From positions 1-64,000 of the forward strand of contig DXZS01000010.1 of NCBI GenBank assembly GCA_019419505.1: a stretch of DNA of 64,000 nucleotides, read 5' to 3'. The DNA is from Collinsella sp. (GTDB taxonomy: Bacteria; Actinomycetota; Coriobacteriia; Coriobacteriales; Coriobacteriaceae). Position 1 is the stretch's first letter. Every line of letters begins with the position of its first letter. Below, one piece after another: positions 48,937 to 57,345 of the stretch. The notes below the pieces were generated by a model. That model saw only the letters and a program-made list of their open reading frames with translations, was not told the origin of the DNA and did no database searches. Made by a program: the position numbers and the translations under genes.

Positions 48937-50508
48937 CTATAGTGGCAGGCCTTGTCCGAGCATGGCGATGGCGCTCATGAGGACCAGCATGCCGGCGGCG
49001 TAGGGCAGCACGGCGCTCAGGAGTTCGGCGTCCTTGCCGCGCACGCGTACGGCGGCAAGACCAATGGCGAGCGTCTGCGGCGAGATCATCTTGCCGGCGG
49101 CGACACCCAGGGCGTTCAGCGCGACCATCCAGTAGTCACTCACGCCCAGCGCCGTAGCCGCCTGGCTCTGGATGGGACCGAACAGCATGCCCGACGACGT
49201 GCCCGAACCGGTCACGAACGCACCGACGGCACCGATCCACGGGGCCAGAATCGGGTACAAACTACCGGCGACGGCGATACAGAACGCGCTGATCGACGAG
49301 ATCATGCCCGCATAGCCCATCACCTTGGCGCAGCCCAGCACCGAAAGCATGGTAATGACCGTCGGCATCATCTGCTTGACAGTCGCGGCCAGCACCTCGC
49401 CCATCAAGCGCGGCGAAGCGCCCTGAATGGCACCGCCGACAAACGCAGCCAGGAAAATCCAAACACCCGGCGTGTTGATCCACGAAAACGTAAGCGTACC
49501 GGGGTTCTCGCCGCAATATACCTGCACGTGACTCGCAAACGGCGCGAGCGCGGCATGTACAACGGGCACCAGGTTGGACGTACCCAGCAGCAGAACAAAA
49601 ATCAGGATGAAGCACGACCAGGCAGAAAGCGCCGACTTAACGGTGAGCTGTTCGCCGGCCTCGATATTCATGTGAAAGCGTGCGTCCAGATGCCCCGACT
49701 TCTCGGCACGCATAGCAAGCGCAGCTGTCAGCCCGAGCGAAACGATAGAACCGACGACGACGGCAAGCTCGGGACCCACAAACCTAGCAACGACCAGAGC
49801 CGCACCGGCAAAGGACACGCCGGAGAGCACGGCGATGCCCGCCGCGCCACGTAGGCGCTCGGCAACGCCTGCAACGTTGCCCTGGTCCTCGGCAACACGA
49901 CCAGCAACCAGCACGATAAACAGCGGCATCATCACAAAGAAAGGCGCCAACTGCACCAGCTGAACGGTCGCCAGGTGCAGGGAATCCAGACCCACCAAGT
50001 CGGCAACGGAAACCGTGGGGATGCCGATGGAGCCGTAGGGTGTGGGTACGCCGTTGGCCAACAGGCAGATGAGCACGGCGGGCACGGCCTCAAAACCCAG
50101 GCCCGCGAGCATGCCGGCAGGAATGGCGACGGCAGTGCCAAAACCGGCCATGCCCTCCATAAAACCACCGAAGCACCAGGCCACGAGCAGCGCCAGCAGA
50201 CGGCGGTCGCTGCTGATGGAGGTGATCATGCTGCCGATCACGTCCATGGCGCCCGTGCGAACGCACAGGTTATACGTGAATACCGCGGCGATGATCACCA
50301 GGACGATGGGCCACAGAGCCATCAAAAAGCCTTCAAGCGAGGCGGTCGCGATCTGCGCTGCCGGCAGGTGCCACCATGCGAAGGCAAGCACGCACGAAAG
50401 GACAAACGATCCGATAGCGGCCTTCCAAGCTGGCCATTTAAAGCACAGCAGCATCACGACCAGCCAAATAATCGGCACAAGAGCCAGTAAGAATGCGGCG
50501 ACGTCCAT
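48937..50508 (-). CDS. L-lactate permease (LctP family)
   Basis: The 523-residue membrane protein has about 13 segments. Family markers are AWWHLPAAQIATASLEGFLMALWPIVLVI, then GFMEGMAGFGTAVAIPAGMLAGLGFEAVPAV and GAVGAFVTGSGTSSGMLFGPIQSQAA. LctP proteins import or exchange lactate (and glycolate) with protons. With pckA next to it, lactate may feed pyruvate/oxaloacetate metabolism. ATG at 50508 follows CAAGGAGC. The 3' end runs into the REP cluster. Confidence 0.93.
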   Translation of the reverse strand: MDVAAFLLALVPIIWLVVMLLCFKWPAWKAAIGSFVLSCVLAFAWWHLPAAQIATASLEGFLMALWPIVLVIIAAVFTYNLCVRTGAMDVIGSMITSISSDRRLLALLVAWCFGGFMEGMAGFGTAVAIPAGMLAGLGFEAVPAVLICLLANGVPTPYGSIGIPTVSVADLVGLDSLHLATVQLVQLAPFFVMMPLFIVLVAGRVAEDQGNVAGVAERLRGAAGIAVLSGVSFAGAALVVARFVGPELAVVVGSIVSLGLTAALAMRAEKSGHLDARFHMNIEAGEQLTVKSALSAWSCFILIFVLLLGTSNLVPVVHAALAPFASHVQVYCGENPGTLTFSWINTPGVWIFLAAFVGGAIQGASPRLMGEVLAATVKQMMPTVITMLSVLGCAKVMGYAGMISSISAFCIAVAGSLYPILAPWIGAVGAFVTGSGTSSGMLFGPIQSQAATALGVSDYWMVALNALGVAAGKMISPQTLAIGLAAVRVRGKDAELLSAVLPYAAGMLVLMSAIAMLGQGLPL

Positions 50509-50689
50509 AGGTAGAAGCTCCTTGGTGCCGCGTGGGCGGCATCGGGGGGTGTCACAAAACTTCAACAGGATACCGCACACTTACCGACAAATTACAGCCG
50601 CCTGCCGAAAATATTGAACAATCCGTTCAAAAACACGAGCGAACACCGTCGCGTCTATACTAGAGCGCAGCAATAGAAAGGACCCCGCT

Positions 50690-52273
50690 TTGAGCATCAC
50701 GCCCCTCGATAGCATTCGCCGCGCCATCGCCCGCCGCAATGGCGTCGCCAACCCCGCCGTAGCGGGCAGCGGCACCGCAAGGGCCCAGGGCGGACGCATC
50801 GAGAATGGCCTGTTCCCCGCCTCCCACACGGCCGAAGAGCTCGCGCGCATCCAGGAGCTGAGCCAGCGCAACGCCGGCGGCCCCGACAGCAGCCAGGCCA
50901 CGCGCCGTCGCCGGCGCGAACGCGATCGGGAGCCCGGCCCCGTCCGCCGCATGGTCAACGCTTGGTGGAACCGTCTGCTCGGTGCCGTCTACGGCGGCGG
51001 CTTCTCCATGCAGGAAGCGGAATACGAGGAGCACGCCACCAGTCGCGACTATCTTTGGAACACCCTCGGCACCGCCGTGTGGGGCTTGGCATTTCCGCTG
51101 CTCACCATCGTGTCTACGCAGCTCGTGGGCGCCGAAGAAGCAGGCAAATTCTCCATCGCCTTTGTCACCGGCACGCTCATCATGATCGCGTGCAACTACG
51201 GCGTGCGCAATTTCCAGGTCTCGGACATCGACGAAAAGACGTCCTTTGCCTCCTACCAGCTCAACCGCTGGCTTTGTGGAGCGCTCGCCCTAGGCTGCGG
51301 CCTCATGTACAGCAGCGCCCGCGGCTATGACGCGCAGATGGCGACGATCGGCCTGGGCGTCTACCTGTATAAGGTCATCGACGGCGTCGCCGACGTGTAC
51401 GAAGGCCGCCTGCAGCAGGGCGACAAACTCTACTTGGCTGGAATGAGCCAAACGCTACGCTCCGTCGGCGTCATCGCGGTCTTCAGCGTGGCGCTGTTCC
51501 TCACGCGCAGCATGCCCATCGCGGCCATGGCCATGGGCATCGCCGCGATCGCCTCGCTCGTGCTGGTCACCGCGCCGCTCGCCCTGCTCGAGACCGAAAA
51601 ATCGCGCCGCGTGAGCCTTCGCGAGGTCGGCCACCTGTTTGTCCAGTGCGCTCCACTCTTTGGTGCACTGTTCTTGTTCAACCTTATCGAGAGCATGCCC
51701 AAGTTTGTGATGGAAGGCACGCTGGCATACAAATATCAGCTGTACTTTAATGCCCTGTTCTTTCCGGCGCAGGCTATTTTGCTGAGCATTGGATTTATCT
51801 ATAAACCGCAGCTCCTGCGCTTGTCGAGCATTTGGGCTAATCCTCGCAAGCGTCGTCGCTTTGACCTGATTATTGTTGCCGTTATGGCGCTGATCGTGGT
51901 CATCACCGGCATGTGCGCCGCATTTATGGCAGGTCCCGGTATTTCCCTCATGAGCTTTATGTACGGCCTCAGCTTTGAACGCTACCGTACGCTGGCGCTG
52001 CTGATGGTCGTCGCCGGCGGCGTCACCGCGGCCATCGACTTTATCTACGCCATCATCACGGTGCTGCGCCACGCTGGAGACGTCACCAAGATCTACCTGA
52101 TCTGCTTCGCCGTAAGCGTGGTGCTGCCGGTGATCCTGATTAAGCTGCTGGGTCTGATGGGCGCCGTGGTGAGCTACCTAGCCATCATGGCCCTACTCCT
52201 GGTGCTGCTGATAATCGAGTACGCCCACATCCGCCAACGCATCGAACGCGACCGCAACCCATACGGCGCCTAA
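50690..52273 (+). CDS. Wzx-like polysaccharide flippase (MATE/MurJ superfamily)
   Basis: 527 residues. The first 85 or so are a soluble Arg-rich region (ATRRRRRERDREPG). Then come about 12-14 membrane segments from DYLWNTLGTAVWGLAFPLLTIVSTQLVGAEEAGKF, with LNRWL..., TQTL-like MSQTLRSVGVIAVFSV and FNLIESMPKFVMEGTL. The pattern is that of oligosaccharide-unit flippases. It would move lipid-linked sugars across the membrane for surface polymers. TTG start with GAAAGGA. No glycan genes are adjacent. A long-inverted-repeat element lies downstream. Confidence 0.8.
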   Translation: MSITPLDSIRRAIARRNGVANPAVAGSGTARAQGGRIENGLFPASHTAEELARIQELSQRNAGGPDSSQATRRRRRERDREPGPVRRMVNAWWNRLLGAVYGGGFSMQEAEYEEHATSRDYLWNTLGTAVWGLAFPLLTIVSTQLVGAEEAGKFSIAFVTGTLIMIACNYGVRNFQVSDIDEKTSFASYQLNRWLCGALALGCGLMYSSARGYDAQMATIGLGVYLYKVIDGVADVYEGRLQQGDKLYLAGMSQTLRSVGVIAVFSVALFLTRSMPIAAMAMGIAAIASLVLVTAPLALLETEKSRRVSLREVGHLFVQCAPLFGALFLFNLIESMPKFVMEGTLAYKYQLYFNALFFPAQAILLSIGFIYKPQLLRLSSIWANPRKRRRFDLIIVAVMALIVVITGMCAAFMAGPGISLMSFMYGLSFERYRTLALLMVVAGGVTAAIDFIYAIITVLRHAGDVTKIYLICFAVSVVLPVILIKLLGLMGAVVSYLAIMALLLVLLIIEYAHIRQRIERDRNPYGA

Positions 52274-52353
52274 TTAGCTGCCCCGGTCATCGGAATTTGC
52301 GATGGAATCGCCCCGGCTGGGGTCTCGTTGAAGACAATATGCATCACGTAAAA

Positions 52354-52476
52354 CTAAGTGAGTAGATTTTTACCGAATCCCCGACCATACCGACAGAGCA
52401 CTAGTCTGTGACCTGCGGTTTTATTAAGGCAAATATGTTGGGTGCTCGGCATTTCCAAAAAAGCCTACTCACTTAG
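52354..52476. repeat. Long-inverted-repeat element, copy A (123 bp)
   Basis: CTAAGTGAGTAG (52354-52365) and CTACTCACTTAG (52465-52476) are perfect 12-bp terminal inverted repeats. The interior has CCGAATCCCCGACCA, GTCTGTGACCTGCGGTTTTA and TTGGGTGCTC. Copy B is the same length. The core ACCTGCGGTTTTA is also in copy C at 28310, in inverse orientation. Confidence 0.8.
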
Positions 52477-52491
52477 CCAGCGGGCAGCCAA

Positions 52492-52523
52492 ATGATTTTA
52501 AAATCCCCGTCCCAGAGAAATCA
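52492..52523. repeat. REP-like hairpin, TGATTTT family, copy 2
   Basis: TGATTTT and AAATCA surround AAATCCCCGTCCCAGAG, matching the loop (ATCCCCGTCCCAG) of the hairpin at 39819 with a less regular stem. Confidence 0.6.
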
Positions 52524-52588
52524 ATTAGCGGGCAGAAGGGCAAAAGTGGTCAAAAAACCCTTCCCAAATTAGCTACCCCTTGCACCGA

Positions 52589-53428
52589 TTATTCGCCCGG
52601 GTTGATGTTCGCGTAGAACTCCGCCCCGTCGTCCAGGCGCAGGATGCCCACGCGACCGAACTCGGAGCCGGTGGCGGCGGCGCAGTCGATATCGATGCGA
52701 TCGGGCACACCGGCGGTATCCTCGCCGCCCAGGCGCACAATCTGCCCGCGACCCGACTCCTCATCGAGCCCCGCCAGGCCGCCCACCTCGCAATAACGCC
52801 CGAGCGACACCGTGGGCGTGTGGCCGCTCACCACGACCGGGCCCTTGCCGTCGGCAGAAAGCAACCCTGTCGGCGCATCCCAGTAGCCGTGACGAATCCA
52901 TAGCAGGTCATCGGACGACTGCACTGCGAGCATCTGCTGCAGCAGCTCGCGATCGGCACTCACCGCACCGACGCCATCGGCACAATCGACGCCATGCTCA
53001 AGCAAAAACGCCCGGGCCGCCTCAGTCTCAATACCGGCATGTACCAGCAGATACGGGCGCTCCTCGGTCTCGGCCACCGCGTAGAGCGGCAGGGCAGCAG
53101 CCCAGCGCACCAGCTCCTCGTATGCCTCAAATTCCATTTCGTTGAGCTGTTGGCGCGTGGTCCAGCCGCCGTTGATATCCCAGGTCTCGGCATCGAGCGG
53201 ATCCTGGCCAATGATGGCATCGAGCATGATCTGCTCGTGATTACCCTTGAGCACGCGGGCGTTGGGCAGCGAGCGCACGAGCTTAATAACGCCGACCGGA
53301 TCGGGCCCGCGATCGATCATGTCGCCCAACACGTACAGCGTGTCGTCGGACGTCAACGAAATCTTGGACAGGGCCTCGTCAAGCGCACGCACGTGCCCGT
53401 GAGCATCAGATGTCACATAGATCGCCAT
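52589..53428 (-). CDS. Metallophosphoesterase (calcineurin-like, ApaH/PrpE type)
   Basis: The 279-residue enzyme has the full metallophosphoesterase set: DAHGH at residues 8-12, LGDMIDRGPD at 34-43, LKGNHEQIM at 60-68, LVHAGIE near 130 and VVSGHTPT near 203. These bind two metals. The length and pattern match the cytosolic Ser/Thr phosphatase/diadenosine tetraphosphatase group. Target (phosphoprotein or Ap4A) is not determined. GAGAGGC precedes the ATG. Confidence 0.87.
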   Translation of the reverse strand: MAIYVTSDAHGHVRALDEALSKISLTSDDTLYVLGDMIDRGPDPVGVIKLVRSLPNARVLKGNHEQIMLDAIIGQDPLDAETWDINGGWTTRQQLNEMEFEAYEELVRWAAALPLYAVAETEERPYLLVHAGIETEAARAFLLEHGVDCADGVGAVSADRELLQQMLAVQSSDDLLWIRHGYWDAPTGLLSADGKGPVVVSGHTPTVSLGRYCEVGGLAGLDEESGRGQIVRLGGEDTAGVPDRIDIDCAAATGSEFGRVGILRLDDGAEFYANINPGE

Positions 53429-53752
53429 GGTACGCCTCTCCTTGCATTGCGGCCAAAGCCCGGCGCCGCAACTAAAACTTCAAGTTGAACTTAAACGTTA
53501 CCCATTGTACTCCGTTGCAATAAAGCTGGAAAGGGTTGCATACCGTCAACAGTCGCCAGCGCACGCCTGCCAACCCGCACCGCTCACGCCACGCCGTCTG
53601 GCCCAGCGCCCCGACCAGCGCCGCCCGCGTCGCAGCCTCGTGTCGAAAATGCGCACGCCCGCAATCCAAGCCCATAACCCACCATCTTTGGGTACAAATA
53701 ACCGCAGACAACTGACCGCGCCACGCCAACCACCCAGGAGCGGACACCATCC

Positions 53753-55354
53753 ATGAACCAGATCCTTCTTTTTATCGGCCTCGTCATCATTTTGTGCCTG
53801 ACCATCAAACCCGTCGGCAAAAAGCTCCCCTTCCCCACCCTGCTTATCTTTATCGCGCTCGGCATGCTGTTGGGCGTCAACGGCCCGGCGCATATCGACT
53901 TTAGCGACTACGCACTCACCGAAACCGTCTGCAGCACGGCGCTATTGTTCATCATGTTCTACGGCGGCTTTAACACCAACATAGACCGCGCCAAGCCCGT
54001 CGCCGCGCCGGCGGTGCTGCTGAGCACGCTCGGCGTCGTCATCACCGCAGGCATCACCGGCGTGTTCGCCCACTTTGTGCTGGGCTTCGACTGGATCGGC
54101 GGCCTGCTGCTGGGATCGGTCGTGGCGTCCACCGACGCGGCCAGCGTCTTTAGCGTTCTGCGCGAGCACAGCCTTTCGCTGAGGGGCGGCACCGACTCGC
54201 TGCTCGAGGTCGAATCGGGCTCCAACGACCCCGTCGCCTACATGCTCACCACCGTGCTCGCGACCCTCGCGGCGGGCGGCAATATCGACATTCCCGTGCT
54301 GCTGACCAAGCAGATCATCCTGGGCGTGGGGTTGGGCCTTGCCATCGGCTGGACATCCAGCCGTCTGATTGAGCGCGCACACGCAACGGCCGAAGGCGCG
54401 CAGACCATCTTCTTGTTCGCCGTGGCCATCGTCGCCTACGCGCTGCCGAGCTACCTGGGCGGCAATGGCTTTTTGGCCGTGTACCTGGCCGGTATTGTGC
54501 TGGGAGCCAGCGACATTACCGGCAAGGTCGAGATGGCGCACTTCTTCGATACCCTCACCGAAATGGCCGAGATGACCATCTTCTTCTTGCTGGGCCTGCT
54601 CGTGACGCCCGCACGCCTGCCGCAAATGCTGCTACCGGGTCTGGCGCTCATGGCGTTTATGCTCTTCGTGAGCCGCCCCATCGCCGTTGGCGTGCTGCTG
54701 GCGCCCTTTAAGACGAACCCTCGCCAGGTAGCGCTCATAAGCTGGGCGGGTCTGCGCGGCGCGGCTTCGGTCGTATTTAGCCTCTTTGCCGTGGTGACCG
54801 GTATTCCCGGCGGTCACGACCTATTTGACCTGGTGTTTGTGATTGCTGTGTCGAGCATTGTGGTGCAGGGCTCGCTGCTGCCGGCGGTGGCAAAGAAGCT
54901 CGACATGATCGACGCGGAAGGCGATGTGCGCCGCACCTTTAACGATTACCGCGACGAGGACGGTATGTCGTTCGTCAAGCTCAAGGTGGGCGCGGGCCAT
55001 CCGTTTGCCGGACGCTCGCTCGCGGATATTGGCAGTGCGACGGATATGCTCGTGGTCCTGGTGCTGCGCGACGGGGCGCATCCGGTACTGCCCAATGGCG
55101 ACACCGTGATCCAGGAAGGCGATCTGCTGGTGATGGCCGCCCCAACGTTCGAAGAGCGTGCCGAGGTTACGCTGCGCGAGGTCACCGTGACTCCCCACGG
55201 CCGCTTAGCTGGACAGCGTCTGCGCGACGTGCCGCAGGGCAAGCACCCGTTTATCGTCGTGATGCTCAAGCGCGACGGCCAAACGATCATTCCCGATGGC
55301 AACACCCTAATATACGCCGGCGACGAAGCCGTCATCGCCACGCTGGCATCGTAG
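53753..55354 (+). CDS. CPA1-type K+ or Na+/H+ antiporter with two TrkA-C domains
   Basis: 533 residues. About 12-13 membrane segments with the CPA1 core motifs FIMFYGGFNTNI, VVASTDAASVFSVLREHSLSLRG and VESGSNDPVAYMLT (the ND pair), then WAGLRGAASVVFSLFA. After about residue 395 there are two RCK_C/TrkA-C-type modules (FAGRSLADIGS...GDTVIQEGDLLVMAAP and GQRLRDVPQG...GNTLIYAGDEAVIATL). This is the NhaP2/CvrA layout, typical of K+/H+ exchange regulated by cytosolic ligand. No clear ribosome site; start at the ATG that gives a complete first segment. Confidence 0.9.
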   Translation: MNQILLFIGLVIILCLTIKPVGKKLPFPTLLIFIALGMLLGVNGPAHIDFSDYALTETVCSTALLFIMFYGGFNTNIDRAKPVAAPAVLLSTLGVVITAGITGVFAHFVLGFDWIGGLLLGSVVASTDAASVFSVLREHSLSLRGGTDSLLEVESGSNDPVAYMLTTVLATLAAGGNIDIPVLLTKQIILGVGLGLAIGWTSSRLIERAHATAEGAQTIFLFAVAIVAYALPSYLGGNGFLAVYLAGIVLGASDITGKVEMAHFFDTLTEMAEMTIFFLLGLLVTPARLPQMLLPGLALMAFMLFVSRPIAVGVLLAPFKTNPRQVALISWAGLRGAASVVFSLFAVVTGIPGGHDLFDLVFVIAVSSIVVQGSLLPAVAKKLDMIDAEGDVRRTFNDYRDEDGMSFVKLKVGAGHPFAGRSLADIGSATDMLVVLVLRDGAHPVLPNGDTVIQEGDLLVMAAPTFEERAEVTLREVTVTPHGRLAGQRLRDVPQGKHPFIVVMLKRDGQTIIPDGNTLIYAGDEAVIATLAS

Positions 55355-55680
55355 TGGCTAGGGGTAGCCGTCCCGAATTGGCCATATTTGAGCATAAATC
55401 GCCCCGGCTAGGATCTCGTTGCGGACAATTAGCGTCTCTCAAAACTAAGTGAGTAGACTTTTGCCGAATCGCCGACCACGTCACCAAAGCATAAGTCTGT
55501 GACCTGCTGGTTTGTTGAAGCAAATTTGTCGGGTGCTCAGGATTTCCAATAAAGCCTACTCACTTAGCCAGCGTGCAGTCAAAATAGAACGGTCGCGAGA
55601 TCATTAGACTCCATTGCGACGGTTTATCGTTCATCTTCGCGCAGCCGCGGGTGCAGACGCCCCGTCTCAAATTAGCTACC
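55355..55680. repeat. About 300-bp repeated intergenic block, copy 2
   Basis: Begins with GGCTAGGGGTAGCC at the antiporter stop, then TCGCCCCGGCTAGGATCTCG and TTGCGGACAAT, the 123-bp element (55445-55567) and a variable part with ACGGTCGCGAGAT...CCATTGCGACGGTT. It ends CAAATTAGCTACCC against the stop of the 63-residue gene. Same order as copy 1 at 52276. Confidence 0.7.
55445..55567. repeat. Long-inverted-repeat element, copy B (123 bp)
   Basis: CTAAGTGAGTAG (55445-55456) and CTACTCACTTAG (55556-55567) are the same termini as copy A. Interior: CCGAATCGCCGACCACG, AGTCTGTGACCTGCTGGTTT and TCGGGTGCTC. It is aligned with copy A without length change and with scattered substitutions. Confidence 0.8.
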
Positions 55681-55872
55681 CTAGTCATCGTCGACGGCAA
55701 AGTCGCGGAGATCGAGGCCTTCGCGCTCGGCTCGTGCTAGCAGCTCTTGGGGCGATTCGTCCTCGATATCCATCACTTCGAGCATAGCGGCCGGAAAGCC
55801 CACGCCGGCTGCACTCCCCGCACGGTCGAGCAGACTCTCGCGCAGCTGGTCAACATCAACATCGATCTTCAC
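55681..55872 (-). CDS. Small acidic protein, last gene of the BREX-linked operon
   Basis: 63 residues (MKIDVDVDQLRESLLDRAGSA... ending DLRDFAVDDD). Strongly acidic, no membrane segment, no family recognised. The middle MLEVMDIEDESPQELLARAER suggests two helices. GTG start with AGGGGG 7 bases before it. It lies 27 bases beyond the 450-residue gene on the same strand, so it is probably translated from the same message. It may be a partner or inhibitor of the larger protein. Confidence 0.6.
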   Translation of the reverse strand: MKIDVDVDQLRESLLDRAGSAAGVGFPAAMLEVMDIEDESPQELLARAEREGLDLRDFAVDDD

Positions 55873-55899
55873 TGTGAAACCCCCTACCGGATCAGACCC

Positions 55900-57252
55900 C
55901 TACTCAGCAGCGCCGAGCACATTCACGGCTGCAACGAAAGCCGCAACCTGCTTGTCATCCATCTGTGTGGCCAAACGCCCCACGGGCTCGTCGTAGGCAA
56001 ACTGTACTTTATCGATAAAGCAATCCCAGGCACGCTCATCCACACGCACGGCGGCCTCGCAATACTGACTGAGCTTTTTGAGTCCATACCAAAACGCATT
56101 CACATGGCGCGCAGGATCCTCATCCAGCACACCATCGTAGCGACGCCCGTTAAACTCACGCATGCGCGCCACAGCAACCTCGAGTGAGTCACCGCCATCG
56201 GCCGAAGCCTCTTCCACCAGCTCGGGAATCGGAGCCTCACGCCGAACATCGTGCCTGGTAGCACCGTCGTACTCGCCCACCAACACATCTTCGTCAAGCC
56301 GAGAATCGTAGTCGATATAGCTACTGCCGTGGCAAATCCCATGCGGCGAGCCAGAGCCAAACGCACAGAACAACCCGCCGTCGGTAACAACGCGCCTATA
56401 GGTCTCAAACGACTTCTTAACCTGAGCGAGCAACTCGGCAAGCTCCCCGGCATCGCACGCAGTCTCGATCGCAACGCGTGCAAGCTCGGGCAACGATACC
56501 GGCTCCACCGTGCTCCCCGCGACGCGGGCGGCGTGCTCGGCCCGATATGCCTGTGACGCCAAGCGTGCTCGCTGCGCAGCGCCGCGCACGTTGGTAAGCT
56601 CACGCTCCAACGCCACGTCACCAGCAACATCGCCCGCAAACCCGTCAGCGCGCTGCGGGCCTGTCGCACTCAGCTCAGACTCAAACGTCGCTGTGATCAT
56701 GCCCGCAAGGTCCGTCGCATCGGCGGCACAACGCAACTGCTCCAGCTGCGTACACAGCAGGTCGGCATCCAAAGGCGCGGCATCCACAACGCGCACGTCA
56801 CTCAGACGCGCCACGTCCTGCAGCACCATAGCCCCCGCAGCATCGTACGCCGCACGAACCCTGTCCACCGTATTGGCGCGCAGCTTTACCTCGATAAACG
56901 CAAGCGTCTGCTCCAAACGGGCCAGCAGCTCGGCCTTGTCCTCCATACGCAAAAAGGCAGCGTAGCGCCGCTCCATCTGCAACGGACCCACAACGCCTAC
57001 CTGCTTGCGAGCCCGCGCAAGAGACTCAGATTCAACGCGGCAAACATACCCGTCAACGGCCCGCACGGCAGACTCGCGCGCAGCACGCTCGGCGGCCTCG
57101 ACGCCCCCGATCACGCCCAGCAGCTCGCGGGAGCGCGCCTTGCGCAATAACTCCCCGCGATCGTACTGCTCAAGCGCCGTCTGACGCTTTGCTACCGACT
57201 CAAAGCCAAAAAGCTCATCGAGCAGCTCACCAATAGAACGCTCTTCTATCAT
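55900..57252 (-). CDS. Unrecognised 450-residue protein downstream of brxL
   Basis: Mostly helical by eye. It begins MIEERSIGELLDELFGFESVAKRQ and has a charged coiled-coil-like stretch (about 90-160), an Ala-rich middle and a C-terminal part with FCAFGSGSPHGICHGSSYIDYDSRLDEDVLVGEY, FNGRRYDGVLDEDPARHVNAFWYGLKKLSQYCEAAV. No signal peptide or membrane segment. I know no family for it. The ATG at 57252 follows GAGGAGG. It is 93 bases beyond brxL in the same direction, making it a candidate accessory factor of this BREX locus. Confidence 0.65.
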   Translation of the reverse strand: MIEERSIGELLDELFGFESVAKRQTALEQYDRGELLRKARSRELLGVIGGVEAAERAARESAVRAVDGYVCRVESESLARARKQVGVVGPLQMERRYAAFLRMEDKAELLARLEQTLAFIEVKLRANTVDRVRAAYDAAGAMVLQDVARLSDVRVVDAAPLDADLLCTQLEQLRCAADATDLAGMITATFESELSATGPQRADGFAGDVAGDVALERELTNVRGAAQRARLASQAYRAEHAARVAGSTVEPVSLPELARVAIETACDAGELAELLAQVKKSFETYRRVVTDGGLFCAFGSGSPHGICHGSSYIDYDSRLDEDVLVGEYDGATRHDVRREAPIPELVEEASADGGDSLEVAVARMREFNGRRYDGVLDEDPARHVNAFWYGLKKLSQYCEAAVRVDERAWDCFIDKVQFAYDEPVGRLATQMDDKQVAAFVAAVNVLGAAE

Positions 57253-57345
57253 GGCAAGGCCTCCTCACGCGCTGCGCGTCAACATGCCCGCGGGCTCACG
57301 TGCGCATCAAACGTCTCACGCACGCAAGCCCGCACGCTCGCACCC

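Larger units (their letters stand above)
52276..52577. repeat. About 300-bp repeated intergenic block, copy 1
   Basis: Shares with 55355-55680 the leading TCGCCCCGGCT(G/A)G...TCTCGTTG...GACAAT, the internal 123-bp inverted-repeat element and the trailing CAAATTAGCTACCC. Between element and end, copy 1 also carries a TGATTTT/AAATCA hairpin. No coding frame. It follows the flippase stop codon. Confidence 0.7.
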
